This document shows, piece after piece, positions 15,229-25,433 of a stretch of 64,000 bases of DNA. The stretch covers positions 1,116,001 through 1,180,000 of the forward strand of contig NZ_JACYTQ010000001.1 in NCBI RefSeq assembly GCF_014841125.1, in the 5' to 3' direction. The notes below the pieces were generated by a model. It was not told the DNA's origin. It saw nothing but the letters and a program-made list of their open reading frames with translations, and ran no database searches. Position numbers and translations under genes: made by a program. How positions within the stretch are numbered: the first letter of the stretch is position 1; every line of letters begins with the position of its first letter. Source of the DNA: Echinicola arenosa. GTDB lineage: Bacteria > Bacteroidota > Bacteroidia > Cytophagales > Cyclobacteriaceae.

Positions 15229-17373
15229 TTAGTCTGCCAGGTTTCTACTTATCCTTTCCAAATCAGAGCAGGTCTTTCTGATTAAGCGCAACTGCTCTGT
15301 CAGTAATGAAGTTTCGGAAGAATCTGCTTCTTTTAATAAGTGAGACTCATCATTCAAAACCGAAAAGTCAAGTCCTTCATAATTACCGCCCCAATGCTCT
15401 AAAGCCCTAAGCAAATAATTCCTAGCTCGCTTGATCCTTACTACTTGGTCGTGGGAGGAAAGCACCAGGTCTTCTCTGATCAAACTAGAAGACAAAGTGG
15501 AAAAACAAGAGACCAGTATATGGTTTAGCACCACAAACTGATGTAACTCTTGTTTGTGTTTTTGTTTACTTTTTGGTTCATCCAGCATACGCTGAAAAGC
15601 TGCAGAAAGGTTCGCCGATTGCAAGTAAACTTTTCTCCTTGCCAAACGATAGGATATCTCATCAAACTTCTCCTCCTCAAAGCGGCTGACAATCTGTGCG
15701 AAATATTCCAAATTTGCTTTAAGCACATTTATAATCAAAGGCCTAAAGCCAATATACTCCCAGCTAGGGAGAAAGTAAGTGCTGGCCAAATAGGCCAAAC
15801 CGGACCCCACCAGGGTATCAATAATTCTTTCCCGAGCAATCATAAAATTGGATTCCGGATAGAGAAACCCATAAACGATGAAAATAAACGGTGTCATAAA
15901 TACCACGGCAAGAATGTATCTAATCCTTAAAAAAGAATAAGCCAAAACCATAAATAATACAAGAAAAACAAAGCGAACGGTAAAATCATCCACCAGATAA
16001 AGAATCAGAACACCCGTCACTCCTCCGATCAGCGTTCCCAAAATCCTTTCCGTATTCCGCTGTTTGGTCAGGCTAAATCCCGGTCTCAAGATCACCAAAA
16101 TGGTCAAAACCACCCAATAACTGTGATTTCCCAAGGAAAGCTGTAGAGAAATCAAAAAGCCAACCAAACAGGTAACAGCTAGCCTTATTGCATGGCGAAA
16201 AACATTGGACTCCAAACTCAGGTTGTCAAGGATTATCTTAAATGAAAAGCTTTGATGCCCTACGAATTTTGATAAGCTTTCTTCTCGAGTTTGGGAAATA
16301 AATGTCAACTTTTCCTCATAAAAATAATTATAGATATTATCCACACGGGTGCTGATGGTACGTATATTGGAAAGTATTTTCCTCAACATCAAACATTTCA
16401 CCCCTTGGCTTTCCATCTCTTCAATTTTGGATCGAAGCTCTGTCAAAACAGCTTCTTTAGGCTGCTTTTTCCGGGGCTTTTCATTATTGATCAGTGCATA
16501 GCCCAAGCGGGAAAGCTCATTTGCAATCATTTTAATTGCCTTCCCCATATCCTCCAAAACCCCATGATGTCCGTACAGCTGTCTTAGGGTTTTGTAATCA
16601 TAATGGGTGGACATCATTTGCTCAAAAATATCCAAGGTATCCACGAAGATCACCAAGAGCAGTTGGCCAGACTTGATAGACTCCCCTACTCTTACCCTGG
16701 TCTTGTACAACATCTCACGTACATTGTCCTGATGCTCATTTACGGCTATCTGGGTGGTCGCCAGCTTTTGAAAATTACTTTCAATATCTACCTGTTTCGC
16801 ATAAAAATTGGCCTTTAGGTTAAGAAAAGCGGCCACCTTCAAGATACTTTCCCCTAATGCCTGCTGTGCAACCCTGTAAGGCCGGATTTCCATTATGGAA
16901 AGACTCAATGCCGTATACCACAGCCCTCCTGCCAATACCATCAAGGCATAAACCCAAAAGGCAGCTTCTGTTTTGTTGGAATCCATAGAAATGGCCATGG
17001 CTAGCAAAGCCGCTGCCCCAACGGAGGAAGCACGGACTCCATACACTGTAAACATGGCGAAGATGAAACAAAACAATGGAATTTCAATGGCCAACAACAA
17101 GGTGCTAAAATTGAGAATCCCTGTAATCAGGGCACTTAAAAAGACAAAACCACAACTGGCCAACATCCCAACCCTTCTATGTTCTGTAGGGCCTGTGCTA
17201 TCTGAAATACTTACCAGAAAAGCCCCTAAAGAAATACTTATTCCTGTTCTAAAGTCTCCCAAAAATGAAAACACTACTGCTGGGAGTAACACCCCAAGGG
17301 TCATCTTTACACCATCAGTGAAATACTGACCTAAAATAAAACTCTTTAGCGCTACAGGTTTTAAATATGCCAT
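15229..17373 (-). CDS. FUSC-family inner membrane protein (YccS/AaeB-like)
   Basis: 714 aa. Two blocks of about six transmembrane helices (about 20-165 and 395-520) flank a cytoplasmic alpha-helical region (about 170-390), and a soluble helical tail ends the protein. This is the duplicated architecture of FUSC / YccS / AaeB-type proteins. The second block has the FUSC-like segment SYWVVLTILVILRPGFSLTKQRNTERILGTLIGG, with 'RPG....T..R..GT..G' as in the family. AaeB exports aromatic carboxylic acids in E. coli; most other members have no known substrate. No membrane-fusion partner gene is adjacent, so export is uncertain. Confidence 0.85.
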   Translation of the reverse strand: MAYLKPVALKSFILGQYFTDGVKMTLGVLLPAVVFSFLGDFRTGISISLGAFLVSISDSTGPTEHRRVGMLASCGFVFLSALITGILNFSTLLLAIEIPLFCFIFAMFTVYGVRASSVGAAALLAMAISMDSNKTEAAFWVYALMVLAGGLWYTALSLSIMEIRPYRVAQQALGESILKVAAFLNLKANFYAKQVDIESNFQKLATTQIAVNEHQDNVREMLYKTRVRVGESIKSGQLLLVIFVDTLDIFEQMMSTHYDYKTLRQLYGHHGVLEDMGKAIKMIANELSRLGYALINNEKPRKKQPKEAVLTELRSKIEEMESQGVKCLMLRKILSNIRTISTRVDNIYNYFYEEKLTFISQTREESLSKFVGHQSFSFKIILDNLSLESNVFRHAIRLAVTCLVGFLISLQLSLGNHSYWVVLTILVILRPGFSLTKQRNTERILGTLIGGVTGVLILYLVDDFTVRFVFLVLFMVLAYSFLRIRYILAVVFMTPFIFIVYGFLYPESNFMIARERIIDTLVGSGLAYLASTYFLPSWEYIGFRPLIINVLKANLEYFAQIVSRFEEEKFDEISYRLARRKVYLQSANLSAAFQRMLDEPKSKQKHKQELHQFVVLNHILVSCFSTLSSSLIREDLVLSSHDQVVRIKRARNYLLRALEHWGGNYEGLDFSVLNDESHLLKEADSSETSLLTEQLRLIRKTCSDLERISRNLAD

Positions 17374-17645
17374 CTCAAAAATTTACAGCGTCAATTTAAA
17401 AAAGGAAGATTAAAATATTAGTAAAGAGAGCGATTAAAACACAAATAAATCAATCTGAGAGTGAAGCCATTTCAACGCCTAGTGATTTTGAAAACCTGAG
17501 AATTCTAAACGCTTACTAAAACAATATACATATACATAAAAAGGTATTTTAAAATTAAAAAAATATATTTTAACATTGATTATTTGAGATTTAGCGTTAA
17601 ATTAACCAAACCATTGATCTGCGCTATTTCTAAATTTTATTTTTT

Positions 17646-20600
17646 ATGAACCACAGGCTCCCCTTCTTTTTCATCGTGTTTTTGATGCTAATAATGGGTG
17701 CTGTTCTTGCCCTTGCTAACAATTTTTCCTTTACAGATTTATTACAACCATCAAGGCTTTCTGATGATTTGAGATTGGTTCCCATTGCGGATTTTGAATT
17801 TGATACTTCCATTACCTGTAGCTACACGGACATTAACTTCACTAATCTTTCCACAGGAGACAGCTTGACCTTTGAGTGGAATTTTGGTGATGAAAACTCA
17901 GGTAACAACAACCTTTCTACGGAAGAGCATCCTTTCCACAGCTTTATTGGAGATCCAGGCACCTCCACACAAACCTTCACAGTATCACTTACCGCCACCG
18001 AGCCAGATGGAAGTCAAAGCACGATCACCAAAGACATCACGCTCAATCAGGCCCCTTCCCTTGCCGTGGGAAGTGAACAAAACGGTGTTGACTTTGATGA
18101 CCTGCAATATATTATCATTTGTGAAAACAATGATTCTGAATTTATCTTTTACAACCAATCCACTACCCAAGACACCAATGTATCCTATGAACTTGACTGG
18201 GGGGATGGTTCTGAAAAATTTACGGGATCGGCCTGGTCCGAACTTTCTCATGCCTATCCAATCGGCATTTATAGAATCACCTATTCTGTAACTGGCTCAA
18301 ATGGCTGTACTGCCACAGAAGAGTACGGAATATTTGTGGGATCCAACCCTGCAGTCGGTTTGGGCAACCCGGGTAACACGAACGTATGTGGGGGGCAAAC
18401 ACTTTCCTTCCCCATAACAGGAACCGAAAACAACCCTGAAGGCACCGTTTATACCGTTGATTATTCAGACGGGTCTCCCATAGAGACTTATAATCACCCC
18501 CCTCCAGCAGAAGTAACCCATACCTTTGAAGAATCTTCTTGCGGTGTAAATAGTGGTGACTTTCCCAATTCCTACTCAGTAAAGATCACCGCTTCCAACC
18601 CCTGTTCTGCTTCATCAGCAGTGGTTTCTCCTATTTACGTATCTGAGGCCCCAGATCCAGAATTTTCGGCACCAGAAGAACCTGTATGCGTTGAAAGCCC
18701 TGTACGTATTCAGAATCTTACAGAATTTGGGGGAGAAGTGAGCAATAATGGACAGTGTGAGGATTTTGGAAAATTCGTCTGGCAAATCACTCCTGAGACA
18801 GGCTGGGAATTATCTTCCGGGAACTTAGGCAATCAACCCAACCCCAATGCACCCAACTCTTGGATGAATGGATCAGAACTGATCTACCCTATCTTCTCTG
18901 AACCTGGCACCTATACTGTTAAATTGATCACAGGCAACCGCTGTGGTATTAATGAGGAAGTAAAAACCATTTGTGTCACCGCCATTCCAAATATTACGTT
19001 TGAAGCGGACATCTTGGAAGGCTGCGGACCACTAACCGTCAATACTACCAACAACTCCATCGTAGATGAAAGCTGCGGAGATTCGACTGTTTACAATTGG
19101 ACCGTAAGGTACCAAAGGGATTTCTGCGGAACTAGCGCAGACTGGGCTTTTGGAGAAGGTAGCGGAGCAAATTCCTTAAGCCCAACATTTAACTTTATCG
19201 GTCCTGGTAAATACACGATTACCCTAAGTACTACCACCAGTTGTGGGACATTTACAGATGAAAAAGAGATCAGTGTTTATGCACCACCAATTGTAAACAT
19301 TGCTTCTATTGCGAATATTTGCGAGCCTTCACAATTCAATCCTCAGGCTAGTATAGACCTCTGCGACCCGAGTGAACCCACCTACCTTTGGACATTTATT
19401 GGCGGAACACCAGCAAGCTCTACCCTGAGAGACCCTGGCTTGATTACATTTGACACACCTGGTGAAAAGTCTGTAATTCTCGCTGTTACTTCTGGATGTG
19501 GCGTGGTGAGGGATACTGTCAATTTTGCATATAATGCGCCGCCAATCGCTGAAGCAGGTCAAGACAGCACCATTTGTAATGGGGAAACCATAACACTTAT
19601 GGGAGCAGCATTGGATTCAGGAAATTATAGCTACAGATGGTTCAGCTCGGGAAATGACCTTATAAGTCCTCCCAACATTGCCAATCCTTCTGTAAGCCCG
19701 AGTGCAAACAGCACCTACACCCTGATCATCACAGACAATGAAACAGGATGCAGTGCCGAAGATACGGTAAATATCAACGTAGAACCTGCACCCATTATTG
19801 AGTTTTCTTTAGGTGATCAAATAATTTGTTCAGGAGGAATTTCTGAAGCTGTGACCTTAACTTCTTCCCCCGGGACTACGCTGGAGTGGAGCGCAGATTA
19901 TGGTCCCATTACAGGTGGAGCTACCTCTGGAAGTACGGAAATCCCATCTCAAACCCTTATCAACCCCACCCGGTCCCCAGTGGAAGTCACTTACACGGCC
20001 ATCATAATTGCTACAGAACAAGGTTCCTGCAACGTTCAGCCTGCCGTCTATACAATCACCGTTAACCCTAGCCTGGAATACAGCAATGATACAATCTCAG
20101 TTTGTAATGGGGAACCTTTCAACTTTGTACCCGAGGAGCAAATTTCAGGCACTACCTATACTTGGACAGCATTGGGAGGAGACAATATTTCTGGGTCTTC
20201 CAATCAATCAAATCCTTCGCCTACTATCGAACAGACTTTGATCAATTCAGGCAACACTTCTGAAAGTGTCAATTACTTGATCATTCCGGAATTGGATGGT
20301 TGTACAGGTCCATCTTTCCAATTAACCGTAGAAGTCATTCCTTCAGCAGTGATCAATTTTGACTCTTCTCCCACCCAGGTAATCTGCTCCGGTGAACAAA
20401 CCCAAGCTATCAACATTTCCAGCAACATAGATGACGCTACCTTCACCTGGACAGCTGAGGCCAATGGCTTAGATGGGTTGGTTCTTTCTGGAGAAAGCAA
20501 CACCATCCCCGCTCAACAGATAATTAACCCGACAGGAATTCCTGTCGAAATAATCTACACCGTAAGCAGCTCAGCTGAGTCTCAAGGGAATTGTTCAGGA

Positions 20601-22592
20601 AACACTTCATCCTATTCCATCACAGTAAACCCTCCAATCACAGTAACTGAGCAGATTTCAGACTTTAGCGGTTACCCTATCTCCTGTGTTGGAGCAGCAG
20701 ACGGAGCCATCCAAATCAATCCATCTGGTGGAAATGGCACTTACACCTTTGACTGGACTGGACCAAATGGCTTTACTTCTTCTGATGCTGTCATTGATGG
20801 TCTAGTGGCCGGAACTTATAACTTAACCATAAGAGATGGTTCAAGCTGCGCAATGACCATCGAATATATTCTGGAAGAACCTTCCGGAGTAAATATCAGC
20901 TTATCAGAAGCCATTCAAATACTTTGTGCAGGCGAAGCCTCCGGCGCGATCAACATTGACATCAGTGGGGGAAACACCAATATCCCCTATACCTATGAGT
21001 GGGAAAAAGACGGACAACTTTTCGGTGCGGCCACCCAAAATCTAAGCAATATTCCAGCTGGAGAATATTTCCTGACCGTATTTAATGGCTCCAACTGTCC
21101 TGCCAGCTTAGGGCCAATCAGCATTACGGAACCTGCCGCCACTTTAGAAATCGACTATACTAAAGAAGACATCAGTTGTTACGGCGCCAATGATGGAAGT
21201 TTGGCCCTCAACATCCAAGGAGGAGTAGCTCCTTATCAATTATCCTGGAATTTTGGTTCTGATGAACTGGCCTTTGAAAATCTTGGCCCTGGGACTTATA
21301 CTGCTACGGTGACAGATCAAGTAGGATGTACAAAAATCGAAGAGATCACGATTTTGGACGCTGACATATTTCAGATCAACCCAGAAGTGCAGTCTATTTC
21401 ATGTTTTGGCCAGCAAGATGGAAGCATTAGTCTTAATTTGGAGCAAGATGGCCAAAGATATACGATCAGGTGGGACCATGGATCAGAACTTGAAAACCTA
21501 TTCAACCTCGCATCAGGCAGTTATGGAGTCACTTTAGAGTTGGATGATGGCTGCCAGATCAGGCAAGAATTCAATATCCTTGAACCCGCACCTCTTATTA
21601 TGGAGTCCCAAGTCATAGATGCTACTGATTGTGACAATCCGCAAAGTGGAAGTATAAGCATTGGCATTTCTGGAGGAACACCTCCCTATAGCTTTAGCTG
21701 GGACCACGGATCAACAGATCAAGAAATCTTGAATATACCTGCAGGACAATATCTCGCTACGGTCATTGATGCTGCTGGCTGTACCTATGTGCAACAATTT
21801 GAAGTCAAAAGACCACCAGCTATCTCAGTAATCGATAGAAGGGTCGTTGAAATTTCCTGTGAGCAAAGTCAAGTAACTGAAGAAATAGAACTCTTTGTCA
21901 CAGGAGGAATTCCACCCTATTCGATCAATTGGTCGGCAGGGGAAGTGAGCAACAATGGTTTATTGATGCGTACCGATCAATCCGGCCTATTCTCAGTAGA
22001 AATTGTCGACGGTAACGGATGTTTCTATACAGAATCCTTCACCATAGAAAATCCCCCAACAGTGGTAGATGCTGAAGCCAACTCAGACAGTTTTGCGGAG
22101 TTCAATTCCCATTTGGTGAATTTTGATGTTTCTTTTCAAAACCTCTCTTCCGGAAATATTGCCTCGGTCTTTTGGGACTTTGGGGATGGCAGTTCCAGCG
22201 CAGAGCAAAATCCCATCCATCAATACAGTAGCCCCGGAACCTATACCACGACATTGAATATCATAGATGTTTATGGATGTACTTCCACGAAACAGCTTAC
22301 CCTAGAAGTTAGCGATCATTTTATTGCTGTACCCAATGTTTTCACTCCCAATAGCGATGGCATCAATGATCAATTCTTTCCAAAATTTACCTTGGTCAAA
22401 TCACTGGAATTCTGGATTTATAATAAATGGGGAGAAATCATCTTTTTTACGGATGACCTTAATTCAGAAGGGTGGGATGGCACGATAAACGGTGTTCCTG
22501 CTCAGCCGGGCAACTATGTATACAAGCTCAACTACAGTACAATGGACAACAGGCAAAAGTCTGTTACTGATGTCTTTTTACTTCTAAAATAA
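17646..22592 (+). CDS. Giant T9SS-exported adhesin with PKD and SprB repeats
   Basis: 1648 aa. A signal peptide is at the N-terminus (hydrophobic residues about 5-25). Residues about 45-640 hold several PKD-like Ig domains (FEWNFGDENSG, ELDWGDGSEKF). A Cys/Thr-rich part with CSGGISEAVTL-type repeats follows, then roughly 1000-1475 with SprB-type repeats (SCVGAADGAIQINPSGGNGTYTF, SCYGANDGSLALNIQGG, SCFGQQDGSISLN), a further PKD (FWDFGDGSSSAEQNP) and the type B sorting domain (about 1558-1648: PNVFTPNSDGINDQF ... IYNKWGEIIF ... GWDG...G.YVYK). Type B CTDs direct secretion by the gliding-linked T9SS. The PorP/SprF gene starting at the stop codon is the expected partner. Likely a surface adhesin or gliding component; ligand unknown. 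Confidence 0.9.
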   Translation: MNHRLPFFFIVFLMLIMGAVLALANNFSFTDLLQPSRLSDDLRLVPIADFEFDTSITCSYTDINFTNLSTGDSLTFEWNFGDENSGNNNLSTEEHPFHSFIGDPGTSTQTFTVSLTATEPDGSQSTITKDITLNQAPSLAVGSEQNGVDFDDLQYIIICENNDSEFIFYNQSTTQDTNVSYELDWGDGSEKFTGSAWSELSHAYPIGIYRITYSVTGSNGCTATEEYGIFVGSNPAVGLGNPGNTNVCGGQTLSFPITGTENNPEGTVYTVDYSDGSPIETYNHPPPAEVTHTFEESSCGVNSGDFPNSYSVKITASNPCSASSAVVSPIYVSEAPDPEFSAPEEPVCVESPVRIQNLTEFGGEVSNNGQCEDFGKFVWQITPETGWELSSGNLGNQPNPNAPNSWMNGSELIYPIFSEPGTYTVKLITGNRCGINEEVKTICVTAIPNITFEADILEGCGPLTVNTTNNSIVDESCGDSTVYNWTVRYQRDFCGTSADWAFGEGSGANSLSPTFNFIGPGKYTITLSTTTSCGTFTDEKEISVYAPPIVNIASIANICEPSQFNPQASIDLCDPSEPTYLWTFIGGTPASSTLRDPGLITFDTPGEKSVILAVTSGCGVVRDTVNFAYNAPPIAEAGQDSTICNGETITLMGAALDSGNYSYRWFSSGNDLISPPNIANPSVSPSANSTYTLIITDNETGCSAEDTVNINVEPAPIIEFSLGDQIICSGGISEAVTLTSSPGTTLEWSADYGPITGGATSGSTEIPSQTLINPTRSPVEVTYTAIIIATEQGSCNVQPAVYTITVNPSLEYSNDTISVCNGEPFNFVPEEQISGTTYTWTALGGDNISGSSNQSNPSPTIEQTLINSGNTSESVNYLIIPELDGCTGPSFQLTVEVIPSAVINFDSSPTQVICSGEQTQAINISSNIDDATFTWTAEANGLDGLVLSGESNTIPAQQIINPTGIPVEIIYTVSSSAESQGNCSGNTSSYSITVNPPITVTEQISDFSGYPISCVGAADGAIQINPSGGNGTYTFDWTGPNGFTSSDAVIDGLVAGTYNLTIRDGSSCAMTIEYILEEPSGVNISLSEAIQILCAGEASGAINIDISGGNTNIPYTYEWEKDGQLFGAATQNLSNIPAGEYFLTVFNGSNCPASLGPISITEPAATLEIDYTKEDISCYGANDGSLALNIQGGVAPYQLSWNFGSDELAFENLGPGTYTATVTDQVGCTKIEEITILDADIFQINPEVQSISCFGQQDGSISLNLEQDGQRYTIRWDHGSELENLFNLASGSYGVTLELDDGCQIRQEFNILEPAPLIMESQVIDATDCDNPQSGSISIGISGGTPPYSFSWDHGSTDQEILNIPAGQYLATVIDAAGCTYVQQFEVKRPPAISVIDRRVVEISCEQSQVTEEIELFVTGGIPPYSINWSAGEVSNNGLLMRTDQSGLFSVEIVDGNGCFYTESFTIENPPTVVDAEANSDSFAEFNSHLVNFDVSFQNLSSGNIASVFWDFGDGSSSAEQNPIHQYSSPGTYTTTLNIIDVYGCTSTKQLTLEVSDHFIAVPNVFTPNSDGINDQFFPKFTLVKSLEFWIYNKWGEIIFFTDDLNSEGWDGTINGVPAQPGNYVYKLNYSTMDNRQKSVTDVFLLLK

Positions 22593-23614
22593 TGAAAAAA
22601 GCACTACTGACCATATGGTTTACTTTTATACTGCTCAGTGCCGGCATAGCTCAGGACTTTCAATATTCTCAGTTTTATGCCGCACCACTGTACCTCAACC
22701 CTGCCATGGCCGGAGCCACAGAATTATCCCGAGCTGGAGCCAACTATCGCAAACAATGGCCAGGGCTTTCCAATGATTTTACAGCGTATTCTGCTTACTT
22801 CGACCATTACAGCTATGACCTTAAAAGCGGCTTTGGGGTAGCGATCAACAGTTTCCAAGAGTCCAATATGAAAATCAAAACCAGCGACATTTCCTTTTTT
22901 TATTCCTACAAACTACAACTGGCTGAGGATTGGGTCTTTCGCTTTGGTGGGCAAGCCGCTATCGTTCAGCGAAGTGCTGTACTGGACAACCTTGTTTTTG
23001 GTGACCAGATTGACATCTTTGCCCAGAACATCAATCCGGTCACTTTGGATGATGTTCCAGACTTTGAACCTTATAATTATCTTGACCTTTCATTTGGAGC
23101 CTTGGTGCATAATGAATATTTCTTTTTAGGAGCCGCAGCTCACCATATCAATCAACCTGGATTGAGCTTCTATCCCGATGAGTCTTTGGGCACACTTCCT
23201 GTTAAATGGGGAGGCCATGGAGGGATCAATTTTCCTTTGGGAGCAAATGATTATTTCGGTTCAAAATTTGATAATCAAGCTACCGTTATGGCCAGTTACA
23301 AGCAACAGGGGCCCTTTAAGCAATTGGACATCGGCACCCAATTGCTCTATGGATCCGTTATTGGAGGACTAAGCTACCGCGGAATCCCAGGAACACGGGG
23401 AAACGCCAATCATGATTCTTTAATATTTCTATTGGGAATCAAATTGGAATCGGGCATTGTGATTGGCTACAGCTATGATTTTATGCTGTCCAATATTGGG
23501 AGTCAGACCAAAGGTGCACATGAAATATCCCTGCGCTATTTATTCCTCTGGGGCAACCCTAGGGATAGAAATAGAAGATCCAGAATCAACGACTGTTTCT
23601 ATTATATGATGTAA
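22592..23614 (+). CDS. T9SS membrane protein PorP/SprF family
   Basis: 340 aa outer-membrane beta-barrel. A signal peptide (ending GIAQ|DFQ) precedes the family start DFQYSQFYAAPLYLNPAMAGA and YRKQWPGL, a near-diagnostic PorP/SprF signature. Strand-rich sequence to the end includes GLSYRGIPG and HEISLRYLF. In Flavobacterium johnsoniae SprF is needed for SprB secretion, and sprF-like genes are often next to genes for type B CTD proteins. The start overlaps the adhesin stop by one base, so the pair is translationally coupled and this is probably the dedicated partner of that adhesin. Confidence 0.93.
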   Translation: MKKALLTIWFTFILLSAGIAQDFQYSQFYAAPLYLNPAMAGATELSRAGANYRKQWPGLSNDFTAYSAYFDHYSYDLKSGFGVAINSFQESNMKIKTSDISFFYSYKLQLAEDWVFRFGGQAAIVQRSAVLDNLVFGDQIDIFAQNINPVTLDDVPDFEPYNYLDLSFGALVHNEYFFLGAAAHHINQPGLSFYPDESLGTLPVKWGGHGGINFPLGANDYFGSKFDNQATVMASYKQQGPFKQLDIGTQLLYGSVIGGLSYRGIPGTRGNANHDSLIFLLGIKLESGIVIGYSYDFMLSNIGSQTKGAHEISLRYLFLWGNPRDRNRRSRINDCFYYMM

Positions 23615-23689
23615 AAGTCGATTTGGATTGAATGGCCCAATTTTAACTTTTCACATTTTAGGTTAACTTTGAATAGAACCTCAAACACT

Positions 23690-24109
23690 ATGAAAGTTAC
23701 CAAACTCCCCTACTTAATACTCATATGCAGTTGCTTCTTACTTACTAGCTGTAGTTGTAATCCTGAGAAAATCTTCGAAATGATAGCCAATTCAAGCATG
23801 TTCAAGGGGCAAGGGGAGGTGATGGCCATTGGCGGTTTTTCCAGGATTGAGTCCCACTTCCAAAAGGACTTTAGCAACGACAGCAGTAGAATAGAGCTTA
23901 AGCTGTTTGATGGCAAACTACCCGAGCTTTATGAGAATGAAGCCAACATTGCCAGAAAATGTGCAAAGACATACATTGAGGCTTCCGAAAGTGAAGATTA
24001 TTATGAGATAGAAGTGTTCATCATTAAGACCAACGAACAAATCCCATCCCAAACCATTTATCAAAGTAATTACACATTCGAGGTGGCGAGTCTTGTTGAC
24101 AAACAATAG
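23690..24109 (+). CDS. Hypothetical lipoprotein
   Basis: 139 aa from ATG 23690 (MKVTKLPYLI); a TTG at 23669 is less likely. The lipobox LLTSC gives an N-terminal lipidated Cys near residue 20, followed by a CSCNPEKIF start. The mature part is charged and looks alpha/beta, with IELKLFDGKLPEL and YYEIEVFIIKTNEQ. I recognise no domain. 75 bases after the PorP/SprF gene on the same strand, so possibly cotranscribed; a role with the adhesin is only a guess from position. Confidence 0.6.
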   Translation: MKVTKLPYLILICSCFLLTSCSCNPEKIFEMIANSSMFKGQGEVMAIGGFSRIESHFQKDFSNDSSRIELKLFDGKLPELYENEANIARKCAKTYIEASESEDYYEIEVFIIKTNEQIPSQTIYQSNYTFEVASLVDKQ

Positions 24110-24173
24110 ACTCACAGATTTATAAGAAAGCCTTAAGGTTTAATCTATTATTTTTACCATTAACAACCGAAAC

Positions 24174-24449
24174 ATGAATTATAATGCGCCCCAATCCAAC
24201 TACCAGCCCCCGGTTTCAGTAGGAGACTGGATCATCACCCTGATAGTCACCAGTATTCCATTTATTGGGTTTATCATGCTTATTATCTGGGCAGTGGATA
24301 AAAACACACCTGAAAGCAAAGCCAATTATGCCAAAGCCGCTTTAATTGTTTATGCAATCGCTGTAGTGCTTACTTTCCTGTTTATAAGTTTGGTTGGGCT
24401 CAGCTTCTTTTCAAGCGGACACAGGGCAAGTGATTTCGGTTTTTCATAA
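24174..24449 (+). CDS. Small two-helix membrane protein
   Basis: 91 aa. A proline-rich N-terminal tail (NAPQSNYQPPVSVGDW) is followed by helices at about 18-42 and 54-79 separated by the loop DKNTPESKANYAKA. This pattern (GDWIITLIVTSIPFIGFIMLIIWA) is common in small Bacteroidota membrane proteins next to unrelated genes; I know no function. Starts 64 bases after the lipoprotein and ends 20 bases before the HAD gene, so probably part of one transcript. Confidence 0.7.
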   Translation: MNYNAPQSNYQPPVSVGDWIITLIVTSIPFIGFIMLIIWAVDKNTPESKANYAKAALIVYAIAVVLTFLFISLVGLSFFSSGHRASDFGFS

Positions 24450-24469
24450 AATATTGAACAAGTTAATTC

Positions 24470-25294
24470 ATGAACATCAAAGCAATATGTACCGATATTG
24501 ACGGTACTTTATTGAACAAAAACAGAGAAATCTCTGAAAGAACCATCAAAGCTATAAAACAGCTTCCTGATGATTTTCCGGTTATATTGGCTTCTTCCAG
24601 AATGCCCAGTGCCATGAGACATTTACAAGCTACCATGGATAGGCTCAAAAACCCTATGATTTGTTATAATGGAGGATATGTGATCCACTTTAATGGCACA
24701 AAGGATGACTTCGAGTTATTGGACACGGTCAAAATCCCATTGGATATTTGCCATCATATTGCTGATTTGTCTGCTGGAACAGACATCCATGTCAGTGTCT
24801 ACCATGAAGATGAATGGTATGCCCCACAAGAAGATTTTTGGACTGACCGAGAAATCACCAGTACTAAAGTCAAACCCTTGATTCGCCCTTGGCAAGAAGT
24901 TCATGATGACTGGAACAGCAGAAAGGCCGGTGCCCACAAAGTCATGTGTATGGGGCCAGCTGAGCAAATAGATCACATCTTTAGAGTTTTGGAACTGGAA
25001 AAAAATGAAGATCTCCACCTTTATAGATCCAAAGACACTTATATCGAAATTGCGCCTAAAGCAATCTCTAAAGCCAGTGCCCTTGCATTACTTCTTAACC
25101 AGAAATACAGCATTAAAATGTCAGAAGTAATGGCCTTTGGTGACAATTACAATGATATAGAAATGCTGGATGCAGTGGGACATGGGGTGGCTGTGGCCAA
25201 TGCCCGAGAAGAAGTCAAATCAGTAGCCAATGAAATCACAGCCAAAAACACCGAGGATGGCGTGGCACTAATGATCGAAAAATATTTACTTTGA
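24470..25294 (+). CDS. Cof-type HAD-IIB phosphatase
   Basis: 274 aa. HAD motif I is CTDIDGTLL (nucleophile Asp9 and Asp11), motif II ILASSRMPSAM, the C2B cap lies in the middle (about 85-195), motif III is the lysine of the SKASALALL region, and motif IV is GDNYNDIEML. This order is typical of Cof/YidA-like sugar-phosphate or cofactor phosphatases. Substrate specificity cannot be predicted from sequence. Followed by a strong bidirectional terminator. Confidence 0.93.
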   Translation: MNIKAICTDIDGTLLNKNREISERTIKAIKQLPDDFPVILASSRMPSAMRHLQATMDRLKNPMICYNGGYVIHFNGTKDDFELLDTVKIPLDICHHIADLSAGTDIHVSVYHEDEWYAPQEDFWTDREITSTKVKPLIRPWQEVHDDWNSRKAGAHKVMCMGPAEQIDHIFRVLELEKNEDLHLYRSKDTYIEIAPKAISKASALALLLNQKYSIKMSEVMAFGDNYNDIEMLDAVGHGVAVANAREEVKSVANEITAKNTEDGVALMIEKYLL

Positions 25295-25315
25295 TCATCT
25301 TCTAGCAAGTGTTTA

Positions 25316-25365
25316 AAAAAGTAAAAGGCCATTACAAAAAATAATGTAATGGCCTTTTACTTTTT
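25316..25365. terminator. Bidirectional terminator
   Basis: 20-bp perfect inverted repeat: AAAAAGTAAAAGGCCATTAC (25316-25335) and its complement (25346-25365), with a 10-base AT loop. A-run and T-run at the two ends make it work for the HAD gene (+) and the PepSY gene (-). Confidence 0.9.
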
Positions 25366-25433
25366 AAGATGTTTTCTTAGTGATAAAAATTCTCAAACAG
25401 GCACCATTAAAAACATCTATCCAAAATCAAAAC

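Noticed and set aside
17646-22592. Internal repeats of the adhesin as a CRISPR or DNA repeat array
   Set aside because: They are diverged protein repeats (PKD, SprB) within one intact frame, not identical DNA repeats with spacers.
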